Assembly: GCA_963989385.1 (NCBI GenBank)
Contig: OZ022508.1
Span: forward strand, 55,405,087-55,469,086
DNA from: Ctena decussata
Taxonomy: Eukaryota > Mollusca > Bivalvia > Lucinida > Lucinidae
Direction of reading: 5' to 3'
Length of the DNA: 64,000 bases
Shown here piece after piece: positions 10,028 through 19,699 of the stretch (positions within the stretch are counted from its first letter, which is position 1; every line of letters begins with the position of its first letter). The notes below the pieces were generated by a model. It worked only from the letters and a program-made list of their open reading frames with translations. It was not told the DNA's origin and ran no database searches. The translations under genes were made by a program, and so were the position numbers.

Positions 10028-11106
10028 CTTTGTGCAAGTAACTCATATTAGTGATCATAAATACAATTTGATAATATTAGCTTAAATATTCATTTTTTTC
10101 TTATTATTTTATTTTATTTTTTTCGATGTATAGCTATGTATAGATATATTTGTTCATGTTATTTCGTAGTCATATGTGTGCATGATTTTCTTGAGTGATG
10201 TGAACGGGAAACAGATTCTAAAAAAGTCACTGACTTACTTCTGTATCCCTTTCAGATTACTGTATACTCGTTTGATAAATGTTTGTATGTATATAACATG
10301 TAAGTAAGTAAATAGTAAGTAAGTAATTTATTAATGCAATAAGCCATAAGGCCCATGAGCACATATACATATAACAACATACATGTTATGCAGGATAGCA
10401 AATAAGATAATTAGTAAATTTTTACATCCTCGGGAGAGGTGCAAATTTAGAATCAAATTCATGAGAAGCGCTATCTGAAATCTAACATAATACATTACAT
10501 ATTTCACCATCCGAACATATATGAACACACGGGTATATAGTTATACACAGCAAAACGAAGTTGTCCTTCATATTTGACACAACATTATACGTTCAAGTCG
10601 TTATCAACTGTAATACTGAGCAAGATAAAAGGGATACATCTATTTGATGAACCTCCACGCCGCACACAAAAGAACCATGGGGAAACCCTGCGAACCTTCA
10701 TAGAACCTGATTCACCACTGGATTTGGTACCGGAATGTCACTTTGAGCTTCTCCGCGTACCACCCCCGTTTCTCGAGGAAACATTGTTCCCAGAGCAAAC
10801 GGCAGTCCCTGAGTGTGCGACCTGGATGCTATAACATTTTGCCTCCCTGTCATCTTTCTCATAATATATTACATATGCCCTTTTTCCACATTATTTTGTA
10901 AGACTTTTAACTACAAATACAATTCAGTTCTAACATGAATACCCTACTTCGTACAAAGAGAACCAAGACAGCTGTACCCAGCATTCCCTATGGTATAAAT
11001 ATACCCAGCCAGGGAGGGGACATGTGGCGGAAACCAATGTCCAAACAGCATACCCCCTCCCCGGAGGCTGTACAGCACATCGAGATTGTTCGGCACAGAA
11101 TATGGT

Positions 11107-14100
11107 TCATGTTTGATTACCTGCAATCAATTTAAGCTGTATATCCCTCAATTTAAACGCTTTATCGATGAAAATGCTAAAATTCTTTAGAATACGACAA
11201 TTTTCGGATGAGAGTAGATCGATAAATTTTGGCATATTTGGTCTTTGCCAATAATACCGTTTAATATAAGTTTTTCTTAGTTCTTTATAAAGAGAGCATT
11301 CAAGTACGAAATGGAACTCGTCCTCTAATACATTACAAAACATACATAATCTATTTTCCAGAGGTATTTTACGTGGCTTTGCCCATCTTCCAGTTTCAAC
11401 CTCAAGCCTATGCGAAGATACTCTAAGTTTACACATGCTTTGTCTATATTTTTCTATTTTTAATATTTCTAGATACTGCTGGAACTGAAATTTCGCTACA
11501 TTTATATAACACCTTGCTCTTGTAGAATTTTCTAGTCTTGCATGCCAATCTTGAATAAAGACATCTTTAACTCGTGTTTTAAATGTACCTAAGAAATTGC
11601 TTATATTTCCAACCCCTTGTGCATACCAAACCTCCAAAAAACCCAATCTGCTTAATAAATGCCTTACCATTGACGCCCAATTTTGTTTATTTGGTTTTAA
11701 CTCAATATCATTTAGCATCATATTGTATATACATTTTATGTATTTTCGCTCATCAGTATGAATAATTTTTAACCAAAATTTTACGATATTGATGTATCTA
11801 AGTGACTGATAATCCATTCTACCTAATTCCCCATACACAAAATCATTTTGTGTGGTTTGTTTGATTCCCAACATCCTTTTACAGAAAGATAAATGGACCG
11901 TTTCGACTGATTTAGCTTTATGAAAACCCCAAACTTCACTTCCATAATTTAAAATTGGGGAAATCAGTTTGTCAAATAGGTCAAGAACATGAGCAGGCGT
12001 TAAAGCCGTGAAATTATTCCTATATTTATTGAGCGTAAAAATCGCTTTAAGTGCTTGGCCCGAAAGAGTTTTTTGTGTTTCAAAAGATGAGCCTCCAGCA
12101 GTAAAAACTATGCCAAGGTAACAAAATTTGTTTACTATATCTATATTACTTCCTTTAAAAGTGAACAATAAATTAATTGGCAATCTTCCCCCTTTCCGAA
12201 ATACGATTACCTTGGTTTTAGCGATGTTCACTGTTAACTTCCATCTATCGCAATATGTTTCAAGTATGTCTAGGGATTTTTGCAGTTCAGCAGGCGTTTT
12301 GCCGAAAAGAACAATATCATCTGCATAAAGGAGCAATAAAAGCTTAACCATGCCTATATCAATTCCATTTATCCCATTATTACCCAATTCTTGTTCTAGA
12401 TCATTTACATACATGGCAAACAGAAACGGTGAAAGACACTCCCCTTGACGTACCCCAATATTACATGAAAATGCTTCGCTCAATGTATTGTTGCTTTTAA
12501 CCTTGGATTTTACAGTGTTATATATTGATTTTATAATATCTAACATCGGACCTCTCACCCCAATTTTAATCAGTTTGTACCACAAAATATCCCTCTCGAC
12601 ATAATCAAAAGCCTTGGTGAAATCCACAAAACAACAGTATAGATATTCATTACTATTAATACAATGTGTAATAAGACCATTTAATACAAAAATGTTATCG
12701 ACTGTGCTCATATGTTTTCGAAAACCCGCCTGTGCTTCAATATAAACACCATAATCCTCAGCCCATTTATTCAATCTGTTATTAAGTATTCTGGTAAATA
12801 ACTTTCCTAATGTGCTCAGTAATGTTATGCCCCTATAGTTCGATACCTCATTAATGTCTCCCTTTTTAAAAATCGGTACTATAAAACCCTCTGACCATTT
12901 TTCTGGAAAATAACCCATTTGAAACAATTTATTAAATAAAACGTGCAGATAGTTAATCAAACTTTCGGACCCATTCTTGAAAAACTCATTCAGTAATAAG
13001 TCGGGGCCAGCGCTTGCTCCGTTTCGTAATTGTTTAATAGCGGTTTGTAATTCACTTCTTAATATTTCCCTATTTAGTTCGTCGAACATAATTTGAAATT
13101 CGCCTCTAACATACCGTTCGTTGAAAAATAATATGTCCTCATCAACTTGGAAAAATCTGTCGTCCGGGTCGTTTATGGCTTTAAAATAGTCCGCAAATTG
13201 CTTTGCCTTAATCGAGTGTTTAACATTTAGATGAGCAGTATGTTTAAGTAAACGCCAATAAGCTTTTGCATTATTATATTTTGTGAAAATCAGTTTCTCT
13301 GTTTGAGATTTGTCATAGATATACCGCTTTCTTCTTATCAGATTTTTAAAATTCGACCGAGCAGTTATCATATTATTTTGGTTTATGTTATTTCTATTTT
13401 CTCTGTATATGTTTAGTTCCCTGTAAAAGCGATCTCTAAATGCTTGACATTCTTCGTCGAACCAGGGTCTATTTGTTTGGTGGTAATAATTTGGATTGGT
13501 GCATCCTTCACTTGGTACTTTTATTTTTTTTGCAAATATTGGGTCGCACACGTTTTCCATTAAATTCAAGAAAAGACCAACGTTTTTATCTATATCTCTT
13601 GACTCACTAGCCTGCATTAGATTTGAAGATAAGTTCAAAAATTCATGTTCTGTCCCATTTAAGTTAAAAATATATTGATCTTTTTTGGTATCATCCCATT
13701 TGTACGTCTTATACAGGCGTTCACTGGGTTCCGTTTCTTCGTTTTGAACAGTATATGTATTTGTATGTTTCAACATAGAGAATTCGATTATGCAGTGGTC
13801 AGACAGAATATTTGGTTCCCCAACACTGAATGTTTTAAATAATTTGAACATTGAGGGATTTGTTATTACATAGTCGACTACGCTCCTGCCTGAACTACCA
13901 GTAAAAGTAAATTTTCCATTATGTTTGTCGCTCCCTAATCTGCCATTACAAATTCGTAGTTCATTTTGCTTACAGAAATCTAGTAATTTTCTGCCATTTG
14001 CATTTATTTTTTTGTCTTCCGAACACCTTGGCAAAAAATCGTCAGGAACGTAATCGTCTGGCAGATGATCGTTATTTGAGTTATCTAATATTACAAAATC

Positions 14101-14604
14101 ATGCTCAGCCCCTACGCGAGAATTTAAGTCCCCACAAATCAAAATGTTGTAACAATTATCAGTAGCATTAGCAATGTTAACAATAAAATCTGAAATTCGA
14201 TCTAAGACACTGATTTCAGTTAACGCTTCTCTACTTGAACATGTTGGTATTATATAGCAAAGACAAAGATAAAGATCGTATGATAGACTGAATAATTCCC
14301 TATCAATTTTTAACCAGATAATATCGTCATTGTCTTTTTTGAGGAGTTTGCAATATTGATTTATGTCATTTTTTACATATACGGCAATGCCACCGGAATC
14401 GCGCTTAGCATTGTATTTTCTATATGTCCTATTTAACTGATAGATAGAAAATCCGTCAACTGACAAATCGCATAAGTCATTTGACCATACTTCAGTGAAT
14501 AATATAAAATCGTTATTTTGAAATAATTCAATCAACTCATCAGAATGCAATTTGTTTGTGAACTTTGTTACTAATCCTTGAACGTTTAACAAAGAAAAAC
14601 GCAC
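11107..14604 (-). CDS. LINE ORF2: AP-endonuclease / reverse transcriptase / C-terminal zinc knuckle
   Basis: 1165-residue protein, uninterrupted. Residues about 1-270 form an exonuclease-endonuclease-phosphatase domain: NVQG, ILFTEVW, DSGGIAVYV, ICGDLNSR, VDYVITN and LSDHC give the N, E, DLN, DY and SDH active-site motifs. The reverse transcriptase spans about 480-800, with GPDLLLNEFF, NYRGITLLST, AQAGFRKH, DFTKAFDYV, GVRQGECLSP and the catalytic YADDIVLFG near residue 760. The C-terminus has a C-x2-C-x7-H-x4-C knuckle (CMFCNVLEDEFHFVLEC) near residue 1085. Such enzymes nick the target and copy LINE RNA by target-primed reverse transcription. It starts 15 bp after the ORF1 stop, so translation probably depends on reinitiation. 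All catalytic residues I can check are present. Confidence 0.93.
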   Translation of the reverse strand: MRFSLLNVQGLVTKFTNKLHSDELIELFQNNDFILFTEVWSNDLCDLSVDGFSIYQLNRTYRKYNAKRDSGGIAVYVKNDINQYCKLLKKDNDDIIWLKIDRELFSLSYDLYLCLCYIIPTCSSREALTEISVLDRISDFIVNIANATDNCYNILICGDLNSRVGAEHDFVILDNSNNDHLPDDYVPDDFLPRCSEDKKINANGRKLLDFCKQNELRICNGRLGSDKHNGKFTFTGSSGRSVVDYVITNPSMFKLFKTFSVGEPNILSDHCIIEFSMLKHTNTYTVQNEETEPSERLYKTYKWDDTKKDQYIFNLNGTEHEFLNLSSNLMQASESRDIDKNVGLFLNLMENVCDPIFAKKIKVPSEGCTNPNYYHQTNRPWFDEECQAFRDRFYRELNIYRENRNNINQNNMITARSNFKNLIRRKRYIYDKSQTEKLIFTKYNNAKAYWRLLKHTAHLNVKHSIKAKQFADYFKAINDPDDRFFQVDEDILFFNERYVRGEFQIMFDELNREILRSELQTAIKQLRNGASAGPDLLLNEFFKNGSESLINYLHVLFNKLFQMGYFPEKWSEGFIVPIFKKGDINEVSNYRGITLLSTLGKLFTRILNNRLNKWAEDYGVYIEAQAGFRKHMSTVDNIFVLNGLITHCINSNEYLYCCFVDFTKAFDYVERDILWYKLIKIGVRGPMLDIIKSIYNTVKSKVKSNNTLSEAFSCNIGVRQGECLSPFLFAMYVNDLEQELGNNGINGIDIGMVKLLLLLYADDIVLFGKTPAELQKSLDILETYCDRWKLTVNIAKTKVIVFRKGGRLPINLLFTFKGSNIDIVNKFCYLGIVFTAGGSSFETQKTLSGQALKAIFTLNKYRNNFTALTPAHVLDLFDKLISPILNYGSEVWGFHKAKSVETVHLSFCKRMLGIKQTTQNDFVYGELGRMDYQSLRYINIVKFWLKIIHTDERKYIKCIYNMMLNDIELKPNKQNWASMVRHLLSRLGFLEVWYAQGVGNISNFLGTFKTRVKDVFIQDWHARLENSTRARCYINVAKFQFQQYLEILKIEKYRQSMCKLRVSSHRLEVETGRWAKPRKIPLENRLCMFCNVLEDEFHFVLECSLYKELRKTYIKRYYWQRPNMPKFIDLLSSENCRILKNFSIFIDKAFKLRDIQLKLIAGNQT

Positions 14605-14619
14605 ACTCTCCCGTCTGTC

Positions 14620-16092
14620 CTATAGATTTGTATAGGTGAGTTGTCCACGTGGCACAGTCCCGTTATTTCCCACACCAGTATTTATGATATTTTGAGTCCC
14701 AGATGAATGAGTAGTAGTAATCGTAGTAGTAGTAAACGTATTGGTAGTACAAGCCGCAGATTTCGCCATGAATGAATTATTTGCTGTTGTGTATCGCGGT
14801 ATATTGCTAACCGGCTGTCCTGATACCACCGCTGCATACGTGCGAGGTGGTGACTGTTGTTGTTTTTGTTGTTGTTCCTGTTGTCGCACCAGTTGTTGTC
14901 GTTGTTGTTCTAGTTGCTGTTGTTGTCGCATCTCTTGTTGTTGTTGTTGTTGTTGTTGCTGTTTTTGTTGTTGTAGCAGCTCTTGTTGTTGTTGTTGTTG
15001 TTGTTGTTGCTGCTGCTGCTGCTGTTGTTGTTGTCTCATCGCTTGTTGATGTCGCATCTCTTGTTCATGTTGCTGTTGTTGTTGTTGTTGCTGTTGTTGT
15101 TGTTGTAGCAGCTCTTGTTGTTGTTGTTGTTGTTGTTGTTGTTGATTTTGCCGCTGCTGTTGCTGTGTTGGTTCCACAAACGTTTCTCCATTCGCAAGCT
15201 TATATCTGTCTTGGCTCAGCGTATAGTGCCAATCCGGAAATTCGTCCGCTATTACTCTGCCATTAACCACTATCTTGGCAGGGTATTCTATCGACACTTT
15301 ATTGCGGGTATTTTGTCGTTCAGTTTTGAATCGGGGCATTAACCTTTTTCTGGCTGAAACGATCTCTTTTGGGTAGTCTCTTGACACTGAATAATCCGTG
15401 GTTCTCAACATGTAACCAGCCTCAAGAACCACATTCGTGTGCCTATATTCAAAGAAACTTGCAATAATGGGTCGTTTCGGGGGATCGCTTTTCAACCTTG
15501 CATTATGCAGGGAACCAATCCTATGAACATGTTCAATTCCCAAATCATCGCTGTCTAGCCCCATTTCGGCCCACAAAAAGTCCCGTAAAACTTGGTAGCA
15601 GTCCTCCGATCTACCCTCTTTCAGACCATGGAACAACAGGTTTTTTCTACGTGACCTAGCTTCTATATCTATTGACTTATAGGCCAACACCTTTAGAAAC
15701 CGATTTTGTTCACTGTTTTGATTTTCAATACACATTACTTTTGTCTGAACAGTACTCAAGTTCTGGGTCATAGTCGCTATTGTTTGACTAGCTCTGTCCA
15801 AACTATCAAGCTTATCACATATAAAGGACAATTTTGCATCTAAATTTGAATTAGAATTCAGGATATCTGACTGACCAGTGTTGAATCGCCGCCTCTTATT
15901 ACGCATCGCATCGATGTCCATCTGTTCTGTATCTGATTCAATGTTCATTGAATATCCCACCCACTCGTCTACAGGGGGTAATGGCGCGAATCTATTGTGT
16001 GTGGGTATTGCATAAATATCACCATTTTGCCCATTTCCACCACAGGGAAAACCACTTTGCCCAGAAGGCTGGTATGCCTGGTAATTCTGCAT
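14620..16092 (-). CDS. LINE ORF1: L1-ORF1p-like RNA-binding protein with long polyglutamine tail
   Basis: 490-residue protein. A proline/glycine-rich leader with a basic NKRRRF cluster (about 64-70) precedes a heptad-like coiled-coil (about 83-140) and an RRM-like region (about 145-250) with RRKNLLFHGLKE, HVHRIG and RPIIASFFEYRHTN. A conserved C-terminal part follows (to about 300), comparable with the transposase_22/L1 ORF1p family. Residues about 308-414 are almost all Q with E, R, L and M breaks; then comes an S/T/N-rich end. ORF1 proteins of this class trimerise and coat LINE RNA. The CAA/CAG tract (14850-15170 on the + strand as TTG/CTG) is unusually long for an ORF1 and likely variable in length. 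Confidence 0.88.
   Translation of the reverse strand: MQNYQAYQPSGQSGFPCGGNGQNGDIYAIPTHNRFAPLPPVDEWVGYSMNIESDTEQMDIDAMRNKRRRFNTGQSDILNSNSNLDAKLSFICDKLDSLDRASQTIATMTQNLSTVQTKVMCIENQNSEQNRFLKVLAYKSIDIEARSRRKNLLFHGLKEGRSEDCYQVLRDFLWAEMGLDSDDLGIEHVHRIGSLHNARLKSDPPKRPIIASFFEYRHTNVVLEAGYMLRTTDYSVSRDYPKEIVSARKRLMPRFKTERQNTRNKVSIEYPAKIVVNGRVIADEFPDWHYTLSQDRYKLANGETFVEPTQQQQRQNQQQQQQQQQQELLQQQQQQQQQQQQHEQEMRHQQAMRQQQQQQQQQQQQQQQQQELLQQQKQQQQQQQQQEMRQQQQLEQQRQQLVRQQEQQQKQQQSPPRTYAAVVSGQPVSNIPRYTTANNSFMAKSAACTTNTFTTTTITTTHSSGTQNIINTGVGNNGTVPRGQLTYTNL
14850..15170. repeat. CAA/CAG trinucleotide array coding the ORF1 polyQ region
   Basis: Over 300 bp of TTG/CTG triplets on the + strand. Open frames on the + strand here (poly-V, poly-C, poly-L) are shadows of the array. 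Confidence 0.95.
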
Positions 16093-16253
16093 ACCTCCAA
16101 ATTAATCCATACACACAGAATATCTCTATAAAACCATTTTAAATTGAGATTTTGCACGACTAAAATTTACACCATTTGCTATCCCGCGCATGCGCATATA
16201 TATATCAGCATGTCAGTATTTTGAATAAAATATTGTTTACACCAAGTGGTTCT

Positions 16254-16505
16254 GATTTTCATCGCTAACGCGACTCGATCAAAATCCACTTATCCTCATT
16301 ATTTCCATACTCTTGATTATAACTTATTTTATATTCACTGATTCTATCAATCTAGTTAATACGTTTTAATGTCAACTGAGTTCCTTCAAGAGTAGAGAAC
16401 ACATTTAGAAGAACGAACATATGTCATAGGCCTACTTCGCAGTTCCCGATACGCATGCCTCCTCAGTGACCCTGTCATGATATGGCGACGAAAGCAAGAG
16501 AAAGC
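16254..16505. repeat. Right copy of the 250-bp direct repeat
   Basis: Same sequence and orientation as 9252-9498. Together they bracket the LINE-B fragment and the full LINE-A, 7 kb in all. Confidence 0.88.
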
Positions 16506-16563
16506 ATACTGTTATTTCTTAATTTTAGGAAAGCAGTAAGTAACTTCAGACTGATTTTTCTCA

Positions 16564-16702
16564 AAAAGGATCCAAAAAGAAAACGAAAGATTTCATGTAG
16601 AGCAGGAGTCTAAACCAACCAAAAGTTGAAAAAAAAGGATCCCAAAAGAAAACGAAAGATTTCATGTAGAGCAGGAGTCTAAACCAACCAAAAGTTGAAA
16701 AA
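16564..16702. repeat. 68-bp tandem duplication (2 units)
   Basis: Two adjacent, almost identical units beginning AAGGATCC and containing GATTTCATGTAGAGCAGGAG. Confidence 0.92.
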
Positions 16703-16782
16703 ATAAATAAATCAGTTTCAGTTGTAGTGGCAGGATTTTTCTACAGTACTCAGCAGAGAATATTTTATTTTTATGTCAGCTG

Positions 16783-17040
16783 CACAGCAGGCAGTAATAC
16801 TGCTTTACAGTCAGCATTACTGCAACAGTACTGTACTGTCATCTGTACTACAAAAGTTACAGCAGTTATACTGCTGTACTGTCACAACAGTTGTAGCAAT
16901 ATACTGATGTACTGCCAACAGTGATACAACAGTTGTAGCAGTAAACTGCTATACTGCCAAATGTGACACAACAGTAGTAGCAGTATACTGCTGTACTGCC
17001 AGCAGTAGTATCAGTATACTGCTGTACTGCTGTACTGCCA
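16783..17040. repeat. Minisatellite of ACTGCTGTACTG / CAGTTGTAGCAG units
   Basis: Irregular 40-45 bp units built from the short palindromic words TACTGC, CAGTAGTAGCAG and ACTGCCA. Frames through it on both strands are repeats of YYCYNCC-like peptides and are not genes. Confidence 0.85.
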
Positions 17041-17583
17041 ACTTCCCCCATGGTTCAAATTTTGTATACTTATGTATTTTAACATTGTCCAGCCACCGGC
17101 ATGCAAAACGGTGACGAAAGTCTAAACAGTATTGCATGACCCACAGGTGTGCACTTTAATCGCTGTGCAAGTCCATCAGTCTGTTTGTCCTTCCGCTGTA
17201 GTCAGTGAGTGCAATTGCTCATAACTCTTAACCACATGGTGTAGTTTGATAAAAATATGCATCATTCTACAAGAAATGACCAATTTTATTTCCATGCATT
17301 CCTTCTGGCACCAGAAACTGATTATTCTACATTCACCACGGATTGTGCACATTACCATCAGTTGATTCAATATATTAATTGGGATTTTCCAAGAAATGTA
17401 AAACCCATATTCTCAGAAAGGATATCATGTTGCAAACCTGCTGAATTGTCATTTTTTTTGAACATGTAAAATTATCTGTTAAAACAGTATGGTATAGTGT
17501 TAAGTAATAATCCAGTCAATTTACTATAAATTATCTTAACATTATTGTGTCTTTATGGCAGAAAGACCTGACCACTATCTGTT

Positions 17584-18915
17584 AGGTTTAAACATATTTA
17601 TTCGCTTCTTTATTTACATACATGACACAGATATACACTTTGAATCAGTTGAAAAATGGGAACGGAAGCAGGCACTGCTTATTTAGTTCCTCTCCTTGTT
17701 ACATATAAACTCTGTGACAAATGAGTGGCAATATAAATTCAGATATACGTATAATCAATTTGCGAGCAATAAAGTATGAATACAAACAAAAATTGGATAA
17801 TCTAAACCAGAAAGTAAAAAAAGAGAGACAATAAAGCAATCAAGTCTTTAGCCAAACAAAAATTGAGTAAATAATATCTGAGACATGTACGAAAAAAAAA
17901 TAAATAAGTAAATAAATAAATAAATAAACAAAGAAAAAAAAAAGAAATAAAAAAAACTTAAACGATTTCATAAATTCACCAAAACAAAAAGATAGCGTTT
18001 GGAGCAAGAGCGAGAGCATGAGGTGTTCCCCGGGGTTGGATTTAAGCCGCTGATTCTTAGAGAGTACTGGTTTTAGTAAAGTAGAAAATAGAAAAGACAT
18101 AACTTTATGCGTACACTTGCATGATTAACTTTGGAATTGGAGAAGTTGAATGCAGTTAGATTGTTTTACACACGTGAAGAGTTTGAGGTGGCGCCGGTTG
18201 CGCTTAATCTGAAATCGTTTTGTATCTTGGATATATTTCTGAACTGCTTCAAATACCAATTTATTTGTCCCCAGCGGTTAAAAAGTGTCCCCAGATAAGA
18301 GCAGTTCGGAAGAGATCTGACAGTGTTGTGAGGTGGTTTGTATAAGTGTGATCCTTTGTTGTTGATAAATAGGGCAATGCAGTAGAAAATGTTGTGCATT
18401 TTCGAGGTCACCATATCGACAAAGTGGTGACTCGTTCAAGCGTCTTAGAAAAATATCGTAATTCAGTGAACTACATTTTGTTCTGAGACGAGTATGCAAT
18501 ATCGGTAGCCGCCGTTCTCCAGTGTAAAAGTACTTAGGGACAATTAGGTTGTCTTTATTAAGACTAGACTTAAATACTATAAAGGTTTCAGAATCTAGAC
18601 GGTAAATTGTTCCAGTCTCTTACAGTTGAGGGAAAAAATGAATTAAAATACTGTGTGGTACGTGCGTCAATTGTTTGAAGGTCATTATCGTTTCTTAAGT
18701 TATACCTAGAACTTTGGCCAACAAGTGGGGGAACTAAGGTTGAAAGATAGGGGGGGCTCAAACTATAGTACATTCTATAAAACAGCATTACTTTTTGTTT
18801 ATTCCGCCTTGCATCGAGAGTCTCCCATCCTATTTCGCAATATAAATTGTTAAGGGATATTAATTTCGTTGCACTTGTTGCTATTCTCGCTGCTATCTGT
18901 TTATGTTCAAACACT
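17584..18915 (-). pseudogene. LINE family B, 5'-truncated and frame-broken
   Basis: The - strand has two ORF2 C-terminal pieces. 18914-18588 reads like the post-RT part of LINE ORF2 (YNLRNDNDLQTIDARTTQYF, WNNLPSRF). 18499-18278 contains ENAQHFLLHCPIYQQQ, the zinc-knuckle region. A frame change separates them. Downstream is about 600 bp of A-rich 3' UTR ending near 17584 in AATAAATATGTTTAAACC (read on the - strand). No RT core is left. Confidence 0.72.
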
Positions 18916-19019
18916 TAAACAGAATTGGGTTTCCAATAATTAGGATTTTCCAAGAAATCAACAGTCATTTTTTTCAGAAAGGAAATCGGGCAGGTGTCAG
19001 TTACTGGCGAAAGTATGTT

Positions 19020-19153
19020 CACTTAGTACTGCTTAACCGCTTAGGAGGTCTAAGCCTGCCCAGGAATAGTGTGGTTAGGTTAACTGACCGTCCAAACATG
19101 ACCATAGCTGTTTACCGTGGACGTTAAGCATCAAATCAATCAATCAATCAGAA
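19020..19153 (+). repeat. SINE 3' part with (AATC)n tail, copy 1
   Basis: A conserved segment (GGAGGTCTAAGCCTGCCCAG, GTTTACCGTGGACGTTAAGC) ends in ATCAAATCAATCAATCAATC. Copy 2 is at 38015-38133 with about 90% identity. The tail and shared 3' body fit a SINE mobilised by a LINE; no RNA polymerase III head is seen here. Confidence 0.7.
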
Positions 19154-19500
19154 ACGAAATGATATTGTGAACGTATCTTTTTAAGTTTCATTATCCCTTT
19201 TAGGACTTTGAAATCCTTTTAAGGAACATAAGGAAACAGTGCAGACCCAGTTCAAACGTTACAGAAAGCGGCGTCTAATCAGGGTCTACACCGTTTGCTT
19301 ACAGGAGTTTCTATGCAAAATAATATAAACTGACAAGAATCACCAGAAACCCCTTAAACAAGAAATGGACTCAAACAAATGATAAGGATGGACAAGTCCA
19401 TTGATAAGAAGAAAAATCTTAAAAAAAAGATAATCAGCACAGATTAAATGGACGTGTGTTTTGTAATATGTCTCTAGGTGAAGAATTGACAATAACTTTG

Positions 19501-19690
19501 GTTTAAACAGTATTTATTTGTTGTAAAATGTACATGTGGTGATATTATATATACAATGAACATAGAGGATTTGGACGGAAGCTCAAAGCTTATAGAGTCC
19601 ATTTCCTCACAAACAATAAACTACATACAATATACACAACATGACACATGTAGACAATAACTTTCATGAATATAACTCAAGTGAGCTATG
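19501..19690 (-). repeat. Retroelement 3' terminus
   Basis: Read on the - strand, it ends AAATACTGTTTAAAC like the end of the LINE-B copy at 17584 and a similar end at about 2950. Only a 3' UTR-like, AT-rich stretch remains. Confidence 0.45.
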
Positions 19691-19699
19691 TCGGTAGGC

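Larger units (their letters stand above)
10299..16253 (-). mobile_element. Near-complete LINE (family A), two intact ORFs
   Basis: A non-LTR retrotransposon transcribed on the - strand: 5' leader (16093 to about 16250), ORF1 (16092-14620), ORF2 (14604-11107), then about 0.8 kb of 3' UTR ending in a TTAC-type simple repeat (10299-10331). Both ORFs are open, suggesting recent activity. I could not identify a clear target-site duplication. A 5'-truncated relative with 3' UTR similarity (for example ACATGTGGCGGAA at about 11021 and 29410) is at 28829-32248. The clade (L1-like ORF1 with an APE/RT ORF2) needs a phylogeny. Confidence 0.9.

Noticed and set aside
14741..15342. + strand frames rich in V, C and L
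   Set aside because: Shadow of the CAA/CAG tract of LINE ORF1.
9252..16505. LTR retrotransposon with 250-bp LTRs
   Set aside because: Repeats lack TG...CA ends, no primer-binding site is seen, and the interior is a non-LTR element plus an opposing fragment.
16783..17137. Repeated short frames on both strands
   Set aside because: Minisatellite-derived frames.
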